A stretch of DNA of 7,031 nt from CAZTII01 sp964613305 (GTDB lineage Bacteria; Bacillota_I; Bacilli_A; Erysipelotrichales; Erysipelotrichaceae), in contig CAZTII010000081.1 of NCBI GenBank assembly GCA_964613305.1, positions 1-7,031 of the forward strand. The letters are read 5' to 3'. The notes under the pieces are model-generated. The model was not told the DNA's origin and searched no databases. It saw nothing but the letters and a program-made list of their open reading frames with translations. Shown in pieces: positions 1 through 5,740 of this stretch. The translations under genes were made by a program, and so were the position numbers. How positions within the stretch are numbered: the first letter of the stretch is position 1; each line of letters begins with the position of its first letter.

Positions 1-53
1 TTGAGGATTGCTTTACAGAAGAGCAAAACATTCCTTTCAAAGCATTATTGTAG
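1..53 (+). CDS. ulaG: C-terminal end of UlaG-like L-ascorbate-6-phosphate lactonase (5' truncated by window)
   Basis: Only the last 16 codons and the TAG stop (51-53) are inside the window, read from base 3. They give EDCFTEEQNIPFKALL. From memory, E. coli UlaG ends in DDCFTIEPDLPFKSFL, which aligns without gaps with 9 of 16 identities; most other positions are conservative. The bases before it (xTT) would allow the Phe that precedes this motif in E. coli. UlaG is a cytoplasmic metallo-beta-lactamase-fold hydrolase that opens the lactone ring of L-ascorbate-6-phosphate to 3-keto-L-gulonate-6-phosphate. The stop is 9 bp before the EIIA start, and the following PTS genes are of the ascorbate type, which fits. 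The metal-binding part of the enzyme is outside the window, so the assignment rests on the tail and the context. Confidence 0.78.
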   Translation, partial: EDCFTEEQNIPFKALL

Positions 54-55
54 GA
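52..55 (+). promoter_or_regulatory. Ribosome binding site of the EIIA gene, overlapping the ulaG stop
   Basis: AGGA lies 7 bases before the ATG at 63 and shares bases with the TAG stop of the upstream gene. This arrangement suggests translational coupling. It also leaves no room for a promoter between the two genes, so the operon promoter must lie upstream of the window. Confidence 0.6.
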
Positions 56-62
56 CTAGCGT

Positions 63-524
63 ATGTTATTAGATAAAATTTTAGCTAATAAAGTAACGTG
101 TTACGCTACTAGTTTTAATAGTTGGCAAGAAGCGATCGCTGGTGCTGCTGCACCAATGATTCGTGAAGGTTTTATTACATCAGAATATGTTGATCAATTG
201 ATTGAGTGTGTTAATAAATATGGTCCATATATTGTTATTGCACCAAACATTGCGATGCCACATTCTACGGAAGGGGCAGTTGGCGTTAATAAAACTTGTA
301 TCGGTTTAATGGTAGTTGAAAATCCGGTTTCATTTGATGAAAATGATCCGGAAAAGGATGCGCGCTTGTTCTTCACTTTAGCGTCGAATAATCATGAAGA
401 ACATTTAAATAATATGGTTGAGTTATCAGAAATGTTGATGGACGATGCCTTAGTTGAAGCGCTGTTGGAAGTACGTAGTGATGAGGATTTAAGGGTTTTA
501 AGTGAAAAGGTGAAGAACACCTAG
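63..524 (+). CDS. ulaC: PTS ascorbate-type EIIA component (UlaC-like)
   Basis: This 153-residue protein is a cytoplasmic phosphocarrier of the fructose/mannitol-type EIIA fold. It takes a phosphoryl group from HPr and passes it to the EIIB protein encoded at 2001. The motif APNIAMPHS (residues 60-68) matches the active-site segment of E. coli UlaC (APGLAMPHG), making His67 the predicted phosphorylated histidine. The preceding NKYGPYIVIAP resembles UlaC EQHGPYFVLAP. Length is the same as UlaC (about 154). There is no signal peptide or membrane segment, as expected. The ATG has an AGGA site 7 bases upstream that overlaps the stop of the preceding ulaG tail. The stop is 9 bp before the EIIC start. 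Substrate specificity is inferred from the EIIC partner and the neighbours. Confidence 0.9.
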   Translation: MLLDKILANKVTCYATSFNSWQEAIAGAAAPMIREGFITSEYVDQLIECVNKYGPYIVIAPNIAMPHSTEGAVGVNKTCIGLMVVENPVSFDENDPEKDARLFFTLASNNHEEHLNNMVELSEMLMDDALVEALLEVRSDEDLRVLSEKVKNT

Positions 525-533
525 GGGGAAACA

Positions 534-1985
534 ATGGAGGCACTATTAAAGATTTGGACATTCTTTGCGTCGAACATTTTAACGCAACCTGCTTATTTTA
601 TCGGATTAATTGTATTTATCGGTTATCTTTTACTAAAAAAACCATTTTATGAAGCTTTTGCTGGCTTTATTAAGGCAACAGTGGGATACTTAATATTAGG
701 TGTAGGTTCAGGTGGACTTGTTAGTAATTTCCGTCCTATCTTAGTTGGACTTAAAGATCGTTTTAATTTACAGGCAATGGTTATTGACCCTTATTTTGGT
801 CAAAACGCGGTTACAGCTGGTATTGAAAAATTAGGTAAAACATTCTCTCAAGTAATGTTATTACTCTTGATTGCGTTTATCTTTAATTTATTATTAGTTC
901 GTTTCAAAAATGTTACAAAGATGCGTGCTGTATTTACAACTGGTCACGTGCAAATGCAACAAGCTTCAACAGCTTTCTGGTTAATCTTATTCTGCTTCCC
1001 TGATTTAGGAAGTACACCAATGTTAGCATTGATGGGATTAATTTTAGGGTTGTATTGGGCTGTTGGTAGTAACTTAACGGTTGAAATTTCTCAAGATTTA
1101 ACAGAAGGTGGCGGGTTCTGTGTGGCTCACCAACAAATGTTCGGTTTATATTTCTTTTCAAAATTATCTGAAAAATTAGGTGGTAAAAACAAAAAACGTT
1201 TAGAAGATATTACATTACCTGGTTGGTTATCAATTTTCAATGAAAACATGGTTGCGACATCAGTTTTAATGGTTATTTTCTTTGGTACAATTTTAATGAT
1301 TTTAGGTAAGCCATATTTAGTAGAGGCTAAATTCTTAGCTGAAAATAAAAACTTCTTCTTCTATATTATGACTACTTGTTTAAACTTTGCGGTTTACTTA
1401 GCTATTTTACAACTTGGTGTTCGTACATTCGTTACTGAGTTAACTAACTCATTCCAAGGTATTTCTAACACATTCTTACCAGGTGCTGTTCCAGGTATCG
1501 ACTGTGCTGCAGTTTACGGTTTTGGTTCTCCAAATGCGGTTACAATTGGTTTCTTATTTGGTGCATTAGGTCAATTCTTAGCAATTATGATTTTAATTGC
1601 AATGAAATCACCTACTCTTGTTATTGCTGGTTTCGTTCCTGTTTTCTTTGATAACGCTACGATTGCTGTATTTGCTAATAACAAAGGTGGTGTAAAAGCT
1701 GCTATGCTTATGCCATTTATCTCTGGTTTATGTCAAGTATTCGGTAGTGCTTTAATTGCTTCTTGGGTTGGTCTTGCAGCATACGGTGGATATTTAGGTA
1801 TGTGGGACTGGGCAGTTGTATGGCCATTCTTCACTGTTCTAATGAAATTCTTAGGATATGCAGGAGTTGCTTTAGTTGTTGGTATTTTAGTAGCTATTCC
1901 TCAACTTCAATACAGAGCAAACAAAGACACATACTTCTTGATCACTGAAGATTATGATGCATATTTAGAAAAAATTAAAAAGTAG
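534..1985 (+). CDS. ulaA: PTS ascorbate-type EIIC permease (UlaA-like)
   Basis: This 483-residue, very hydrophobic inner-membrane protein is the sugar channel of the PTS; E. coli UlaA has 465. It aligns with UlaA along its length: start MEALLKIWTFF, GSG at 58-60, TGHVQMQQA at 136-144, AHQQ at 198-201, LPGWLSIF at 228-235, GVRTFVTEL at 295-303, LPGAVPGIDCAA at 315-326 and FFDNATIAVFAN at 371-382. Residues recalled as ascorbate ligands in the E. coli UlaA structure are conserved (Ser59, His138, Gln142, His199, Gln200, Asp323; E. coli S59, H135, Q139, H194, Q195, D314). At E. coli Thr86 this protein has Pro86 (IDPYFGQ). Hydrophobic segments are evident near 20-35, 45-62, 105-122, 145-178, 238-258, 275-297, 335-380 and 390-457. 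A GGGGG site ending 5 bases before the ATG supports the start. The C-terminal 20 residues are charged and probably cytoplasmic. Confidence 0.93.
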   Translation: MEALLKIWTFFASNILTQPAYFIGLIVFIGYLLLKKPFYEAFAGFIKATVGYLILGVGSGGLVSNFRPILVGLKDRFNLQAMVIDPYFGQNAVTAGIEKLGKTFSQVMLLLLIAFIFNLLLVRFKNVTKMRAVFTTGHVQMQQASTAFWLILFCFPDLGSTPMLALMGLILGLYWAVGSNLTVEISQDLTEGGGFCVAHQQMFGLYFFSKLSEKLGGKNKKRLEDITLPGWLSIFNENMVATSVLMVIFFGTILMILGKPYLVEAKFLAENKNFFFYIMTTCLNFAVYLAILQLGVRTFVTELTNSFQGISNTFLPGAVPGIDCAAVYGFGSPNAVTIGFLFGALGQFLAIMILIAMKSPTLVIAGFVPVFFDNATIAVFANNKGGVKAAMLMPFISGLCQVFGSALIASWVGLAAYGGYLGMWDWAVVWPFFTVLMKFLGYAGVALVVGILVAIPQLQYRANKDTYFLITEDYDAYLEKIKK

Positions 1986-2000
1986 AAAAGGAGATTTACT

Positions 2001-2303
2001 ATGTTGAAGATTTTAGTAGCTTGCGCTAATGGTGCAGGAACAAGCCTCATGATGAAAATGAGGGTTGAAAAAGCAACAAAGGATTTGGGTATTAAGGTTC
2101 AAACCATTCATCATTGTTCTTTATCAGAAGGGAAAAGTGCTGCAACTCAATACGATGTCGTATTCTGTCCATTGAATTTTGTTAGTATGTTCCAAGATGC
2201 TGAGAAAAAAGGTGTTGTTATCTGTGGAATGAAAAACGTATTATCAGATAAGGAAGCGCAAAGTTTACTAATAGCTTCTGGTTTAGTAGAGAAGCATCAA
2301 TAA
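2001..2303 (+). CDS. ulaB: PTS ascorbate-type EIIB component (UlaB-like)
   Basis: This 100-residue cytoplasmic protein has the PTS lactose/mannitol-type EIIB (Rossmann-like) fold. It accepts the phosphoryl group from EIIA on a cysteine and phosphorylates the substrate carried by EIIC. The N-terminal strand and P-loop read ILVACANGAGTSLMMKM, matching E. coli UlaB ILAVCGNGQGSSMIMRM; Cys8 is the predicted phosphorylation site. Length equals that of UlaB (101). The start ATG has AAAGGAG 7 bases upstream, and the gene follows EIIC by 15 bp. The order here is A-C-B, unlike E. coli, where EIIC and EIIB precede EIIA. An intrinsic terminator follows 7 bp after the stop, so this is the last gene of the transport block. 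Confidence 0.92.
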   Translation: MLKILVACANGAGTSLMMKMRVEKATKDLGIKVQTIHHCSLSEGKSAATQYDVVFCPLNFVSMFQDAEKKGVVICGMKNVLSDKEAQSLLIASGLVEKHQ

Positions 2304-2310
2304 AGGAAAC

Positions 2311-2338
2311 GCTACCTAATTTTAGGTAGCTTTCTTTT
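2311..2338 (+). terminator. Intrinsic terminator inside the operon, between EIIB and the propeller gene
   Basis: Perfect 8-bp stem (GCTACCTA / TAGGTAGC, 2311-2318 and 2323-2330) with a 4-base loop (ATTT), followed directly by TTTCTTTT. A-rich bases before the stem (GAAA, 2306-2309) could pair with the T-tract around a bulged C and extend the hairpin. The next gene starts only 16 bases after the T-tract, and no convincing promoter is visible in between. It therefore probably acts as a partial terminator that lowers expression of the catabolic genes relative to the PTS genes. Confidence 0.82.
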
Positions 2339-2353
2339 CAATGGGAGGAAAAC

Positions 2354-3382
2354 ATGAAGATTACAAAACAACATTTAGATGATATAACACGCTGTTATTG
2401 TGCTAGTTCGATGAAAGTTGATGATGAACTCGTTCTTTTGTTGGCGAGCGAAGATCCTAAGAGTAGATGTATTTGCTACTCAGGAAAAGACTTTGAAAAG
2501 AAAGAATTGGTTTGGGATGATGCAGGTGGATGTATGTCTATAATTCCGTTTGCGACGAGAAAAAATCAATTTTTAGCTGTTCAAGAGTTTTATTTAAAAG
2601 TTACTCCAAGTTTATCTAAAATTGTATGGGGTACTTATGACAATGGATGGATTATTAAGGATGTGATTTCACTTCCTTATTTGCATCGATTTGATATTTA
2701 TCACATTGATGGAGTAGACTATTTTATCGGTGCGACAATTGCGCGTCAGAAAGAACATAAAGAAGATTGGTCTTATCCAGGTCAAATTTATGTTGGTGTG
2801 ATTCCTAGTGATCCTAGTGAAGGGTTTGAATTAAGAGAAATTGTTGATGGTTGTTTTAGAAATCATGGTTATTGCCGAGGAAATAATAATGGAGCTATTT
2901 GTGGCTATTTTGGTAGCGACCAAGGTATTTTACGTGTAACACCTCCATTAAATGGTAATGACTGGCACGTTGAAAAAATAATGGAAGGTACTATTAGTGA
3001 AATGGCCTTCTGTGATATTGACGGTGATGGACAATTAGAAATGATGACAATTGAACCGTTCCACGGTAATAGTATTAAAATTTATAAGTTAAAAGATGGC
3101 AAGTATGAATGTGATTTTGTATATCCAACCGAAATTGATTTTGCTCATTCGCTTGTTGGAACAACATTAGCTGGCAAACCTTGTTTTGTTGCCGGTATTC
3201 GCCGTGTTGATGCTGAACTTGTCATTGTTACCTTTGAAGATGGAAATTATCAATTAAACATTGTTGAAAAAGGTGTTGGACCTGCTAATTTAGCAGTTGT
3301 TCATACAGATGAGGAAGACTTGATTATTGCGGCAAATCATACTAAAAATGAAGCTGCGGTATATCATGTTAGAAAGGATTGA
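2354..3382 (+). CDS. Cytoplasmic FG-GAP/VCBS-like beta-propeller protein, function unknown
   Basis: A 342-residue protein with no signal peptide, lipobox or membrane segment, so predicted cytoplasmic. Residues 221-229 form a textbook FG-GAP/VCBS calcium-loop motif, DIDGDGQLE, followed by a strand pattern (MMTIEPFHGNSIKIYKL) typical of a propeller blade. Weaker repeats of the same kind (short strand, turn, hydrophobic strand, then an xIY-type strand) appear near 111-147 (HRFDIYHIDG...GQIYVG), 170-195 (NHGYCRGNNNGAICGYFG), 265-294 and 310-338. This suggests about six or seven blades filling the whole chain. His111, His171 and His265 fall at the same relative position, just before the innermost strand of their blade, and could line a central cavity; that is inference. 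Most characterised FG-GAP proteins are secreted, so a cytoplasmic member in a sugar operon is unusual. A GGGAGG site 5 bases before the ATG supports the start; its TGA stop overlaps the spacer before ulaF. The role is unknown: an enzyme acting on a sugar-acid phosphate or a ligand sensor are both possible. Confidence 0.75.
   Translation: MKITKQHLDDITRCYCASSMKVDDELVLLLASEDPKSRCICYSGKDFEKKELVWDDAGGCMSIIPFATRKNQFLAVQEFYLKVTPSLSKIVWGTYDNGWIIKDVISLPYLHRFDIYHIDGVDYFIGATIARQKEHKEDWSYPGQIYVGVIPSDPSEGFELREIVDGCFRNHGYCRGNNNGAICGYFGSDQGILRVTPPLNGNDWHVEKIMEGTISEMAFCDIDGDGQLEMMTIEPFHGNSIKIYKLKDGKYECDFVYPTEIDFAHSLVGTTLAGKPCFVAGIRRVDAELVIVTFEDGNYQLNIVEKGVGPANLAVVHTDEEDLIIAANHTKNEAAVYHVRKD
3373..3378 (+). 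promoter_or_regulatory. Ribosome binding site fixing the ulaF start at 3385
   Basis: AAAGGA lies 6 bases before ATG 3385. The in-frame TTG at 3379 directly abuts this site and could not use it, so the ATG is preferred. The site lies within the last codons of the propeller gene. Confidence 0.7.
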
Positions 3383-3384
3383 TT

Positions 3385-4080
3385 ATGTTAAAACAACTTA
3401 AAAAAGATGTGTTTGAAGCAAATTTATTGCTTCCAAAATATGGATTGATTACTTTTACCTGGGGTAATGTTTCTGCAATCGATCGTGAAAAAGGATTGGT
3501 TGTTATTAAACCAAGTGGTGTTGAATACGATGTCATGACAGTAGAGGATATGGTTGTTTGTGACTTAGAAGGTAATGTTGTTGAAGGTAAATTAAAACCA
3601 AGCAGTGATTTAATGACTCATCTTGAATTTTATAAAAACTTTCCTACAATTGGTGGTGTCGTTCATACTCATTCACCATATGCTACCTCATGGGCTCAAG
3701 CAGGGCGTGATATTACTGCTTTAGGGACAACTCATGGTGATTATTTTTATGGATGTATCCCTTGTACACGTTTAATGAGCGATGAAGAAATTAAAACAGA
3801 ATATGAATTAAATACAGGAAAAGTCATTGTTGAGTGTTTTAAAGAAAGAAATATTGATGCTAGTCAAATGCCAGGAGTACTTGTTCATAGTCATGGTCCA
3901 TTTACTTGGGGTAAAAATGGATTGGATGCAGTACATAATGCTGTTGTTTTAGAAGAATTAGCTAAAATGGCATTAAATACAATGATTATTAATCCTTCAA
4001 TTGGACCAATGCAACAAACATTGTTGGATAAACATTTTTTAAGAAAACATGGACCAGGTGCTTATTATGGCCAAAAATAA
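3385..4080 (+). CDS. ulaF: L-ribulose-5-phosphate 4-epimerase (UlaF/AraD family)
   Basis: A cytoplasmic zinc-dependent epimerase of the class II aldolase/AraD family that converts L-ribulose-5-P to D-xylulose-5-P. The 231-residue product matches E. coli UlaF and AraD in length and nearly throughout: start MLKQLKKDVFEANLLLPKYG, TFTWGNVSAIDR (23-34), IKPSGV (41-46), PSSD (72-75), HTH (94-96), GTTHGDYFYG (114-123), VLVHSHGPF (165-173) and end KHGPGAYYGQK. Zinc ligands equivalent to AraD Asp76, His95, His97 and His171 are Asp75, His94, His96 and His170; the catalytic Asp120/Tyr229 pair corresponds to Asp119/Tyr228. All are intact. It resembles UlaF (PKYGLITFTWGNVSAIDR) at least as closely as AraD. 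It begins 2 bp after the propeller stop, and its last 14 bases overlap the likely start of ulaE. ATG 3385 is chosen over TTG 3379 from the ribosome binding site. Confidence 0.95.
   Translation: MLKQLKKDVFEANLLLPKYGLITFTWGNVSAIDREKGLVVIKPSGVEYDVMTVEDMVVCDLEGNVVEGKLKPSSDLMTHLEFYKNFPTIGGVVHTHSPYATSWAQAGRDITALGTTHGDYFYGCIPCTRLMSDEEIKTEYELNTGKVIVECFKERNIDASQMPGVLVHSHGPFTWGKNGLDAVHNAVVLEELAKMALNTMIINPSIGPMQQTLLDKHFLRKHGPGAYYGQK
4056..4060 (+). promoter_or_regulatory. Probable ribosome binding site fixing the ulaE start at 4067
   Basis: AGGTG lies 6 bases before ATG 4067, inside the 3' end of ulaF. It is weaker than the other sites of the operon, so translation may depend on ribosomes finishing ulaF. 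The earlier in-frame ATG at 4049 has only A-rich sequence upstream. Confidence 0.55.
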
Positions 4081-4912
4081 GTATCGTTTAGGTCTTTATG
4101 AAAAGGCGATGCCAAATAATTTAACGTGGCTTGAAAAATTTACGTATTGTAAAGAGTTTGGTTTTGATTATTTGGAAATTAGTGTAGATGAAACGGATAG
4201 TAAATTAGCTCGACTTGATAATGAAGAGCGTTTTGAAATTAAAGAAGCGATGGAAAAAACTGGTATGACGATTGGTTCAATGTGTCTTAGTGGTCATCGT
4301 AAGTATCCTTTAGGTTCTTTAAATGATGATACGGTTGCTCGTAGTTTAGACATTATGGAAAAAGCAGTTGATTTAGCGTATTTCTTGGGCGTTCGTATCA
4401 TTCAACTTGCTGGTTATGATGTATACTATGATGAGGGCAGCGATGAAACAAGAAAGCGGTTTTTAATTAATTTAAAAACTTGTGTGGAAATGGCTTCTAG
4501 AAAAGGTATTTTACTTGGTTTTGAAACAATGGAAACAGCATTTATGGATACAGTAAAAAAATCAATGGCAATTGTTGATGAAATCAACAATCCTTATTTA
4601 CAAATTTATCCAGATATGGGTAATTTAACAAACGCATCGATATTGTATGGACACGATTTAATAGAAGATATTGAACGTGGAACAGGGCATATTATTGCGG
4701 CTCATTTAAAGGAGACAATTGTTGGTCATTATCGAGAAATTCCATTTGGAACGGGACATACTGATTTTGAAGCAGTTCTTCAATGCTTGAAAAAAATGGG
4801 TGTTACGATGTTTGTTGGTGAATTTTGGTATGTTGGTCAAGACAACTGGCAAGATGATTGTAAGTTTGCCTCTAGATTTTTACGAGAATACTGTGATAAA
4901 GTATTTGCATAA
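4067..4912 (+). CDS. ulaE: L-xylulose-5-phosphate 3-epimerase (UlaE)
   Basis: A cytoplasmic TIM-barrel enzyme of the xylose-isomerase-like family that converts L-xylulose-5-P to L-ribulose-5-P, the step before UlaF. The 281-residue product aligns with E. coli UlaE (284): LGLYEKAMP (8-16), WLEKF, GFDYLEISVDETDSKLARLD (32-51), SMCLSGHRKYPLGS (71-84), IQLAGYDVYY (112-121), ETRKRF, EMASRKGILLGFETM, NNPYLQIYPDMGNL (174-187), GHIIAAHLKET, PFGTGHTDFE and GEFW. Predicted metal ligands corresponding to E. coli Glu155, Asp185, His211 and Glu251 are Glu153, Asp183, His213 and Glu252. Start 4067 gives MAKNKYRLGLYEK, the same N-terminal length as E. coli (MLSKQIPLGIYEK); the alternative ATG 4049 would add six residues. 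The gene overlaps ulaF by 14 bp. Confidence 0.95.
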   Translation: MAKNKYRLGLYEKAMPNNLTWLEKFTYCKEFGFDYLEISVDETDSKLARLDNEERFEIKEAMEKTGMTIGSMCLSGHRKYPLGSLNDDTVARSLDIMEKAVDLAYFLGVRIIQLAGYDVYYDEGSDETRKRFLINLKTCVEMASRKGILLGFETMETAFMDTVKKSMAIVDEINNPYLQIYPDMGNLTNASILYGHDLIEDIERGTGHIIAAHLKETIVGHYREIPFGTGHTDFEAVLQCLKKMGVTMFVGEFWYVGQDNWQDDCKFASRFLREYCDKVFA

Positions 4913-4933
4913 GGACGCGAAAAAGGAGAAAAC

Positions 4934-5740
4934 ATGGAAGATTTAAAAAAGATTTCAAGCAACGTTAGAAAAAATATCGTTAAAATGGTTGCTAGTGCAA
5001 ATTCTGGACATCCAGGAGGATCACTTTCAGCATGTGATATTTTAACTGTTTTGTATTTTAAAGTAATGAATATTACAAAAGAAAATGCATCAAGTGTAGA
5101 TCGTGATCGTTTTGTATTATCGAAAGGTCATGCTAGTCCATTATTGTATGCAATATTGATGGAAAAAGGAATTTGTAGCGAAGATGTTACTACATTCCGT
5201 CAGATCAATAGTAAATTACAAGGTCATCCAAATATGAACTATGTAGCAGGAGTTGATATGTCTACTGGTTCCCTTGGACAAGGTATTTCTTGTGCAGTTG
5301 GTATGGCAATGGCTAATCGTGTTTCTAATAATGGTCATCGAATTTATGCCTTACTAGGTGATGGTGAAATTCAAGAAGGTCAAGTTTGGGAAGCGGCTAT
5401 GGCGGCAGGTCATTATAAATTAGATAATTTATGTGCTGTTTTGGATAGTAATGGTCTTCAAATTGATGGTGATATTACTAAAGTTATGAACCCTAATCCG
5501 ATTGATAAGAAATTTGAAGCGTTTAATTGGCATGTGATTCATTGTGACGGTCATGATTTCGATGCAATTGAAAAAGCTTTTGTAGAGGCAAGCAATACAA
5601 AAGGAAAACCAACGATGATTATTGCGAAAACAGTTAAAGGAAAAGGTGTTAGTTATATGGAAAACCAAGCTGGATGGCATGGTGTCGCACCAAATAAAGA
5701 ACAACTTGATATTGCGTTAAATGAATTGGAGGGCAATTAG
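4934..5740 (+). CDS. Transketolase, N-terminal (thiamine-diphosphate-binding) subunit
   Basis: A 268-residue protein equal to the N-terminal PP domain of transketolase, one half of a two-gene enzyme found in archaea and many Bacillota. The motif GDGEIQEG (142-149) with Asn173 is the thiamine-diphosphate/metal-binding GDG...N signature. Other transketolase landmarks are SGHPGGSLS (24-32), SKGHAS (63-68), QGHP (96-99), STGSLGQG (110-117) and GWHG (247-250); His26, His66, His98 and His249 correspond to active-site histidines of full-length enzymes. The chain stops where the second domain would begin, and that domain is encoded directly downstream. The ATG has AAAAGGAG 5 bases upstream, 21 bp after ulaE. 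Its operon position implies that it handles D-xylulose-5-P made by UlaF, transferring a two-carbon unit in the pentose phosphate pathway. Some split enzymes of this family act on other ketoses, so substrate range is inferred. Confidence 0.93.
   Translation: MEDLKKISSNVRKNIVKMVASANSGHPGGSLSACDILTVLYFKVMNITKENASSVDRDRFVLSKGHASPLLYAILMEKGICSEDVTTFRQINSKLQGHPNMNYVAGVDMSTGSLGQGISCAVGMAMANRVSNNGHRIYALLGDGEIQEGQVWEAAMAAGHYKLDNLCAVLDSNGLQIDGDITKVMNPNPIDKKFEAFNWHVIHCDGHDFDAIEKAFVEASNTKGKPTMIIAKTVKGKGVSYMENQAGWHGVAPNKEQLDIALNELEGN
5728..5733 (+). promoter_or_regulatory. Ribosome binding site for the transketolase C-subunit gene, inside the N-subunit gene
   Basis: GGAGGG lies 7 bases before ATG 5741, within the last codons of the N-subunit gene. 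With zero bases between the TAG stop and the ATG, this suggests coupled, roughly equal synthesis of the two subunits. Confidence 0.75.

Noticed and set aside
92..106. GTAAC/GTTAC inverted repeat near the EIIA start as an operator
   Set aside because: Only 5 bp per arm, inside the coding region, with no promoter nearby.
218..230. Small inverted repeat (ATATGG-T-CCATAT)
   Set aside because: A 6-bp arm within conserved EIIA codons (Lys-Tyr-Gly-Pro-Tyr), one-base loop, no T-tract; coincidental.
194..376. Minus-strand reading frame opposite EIIA
   Set aside because: Lies wholly within the EIIA gene, no ribosome binding site and no recognisable product.
934..1161. Minus-strand reading frame opposite EIIC
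   Set aside because: Shadow of a conserved membrane protein gene.
1763..1948. Plus-strand reading frame inside EIIC in another frame
   Set aside because: Overlaps conserved EIIC codons completely and has no ribosome binding site.
2354..3382. Propeller protein as a replacement for the UlaG lactonase
   Set aside because: The first 53 bases of the window look like the C terminus of UlaG itself, so a replacement lactonase is not needed.
3379..3384. TTG start for ulaF six bases earlier
   Set aside because: It directly abuts the AAAGGA site, leaving no spacing, while ATG 3385 has correct spacing and gives the same N terminus as E. coli UlaF.
4049..4066. Earlier ATG start for ulaE
   Set aside because: Only A-rich sequence precedes it, and it would add six residues not present in E. 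coli UlaE; 4067 has a spaced AGGTG and matches family length.
5429..5704. Minus-strand reading frame opposite the transketolase N subunit
   Set aside because: Lies over a clearly conserved gene; no start signals of its own.
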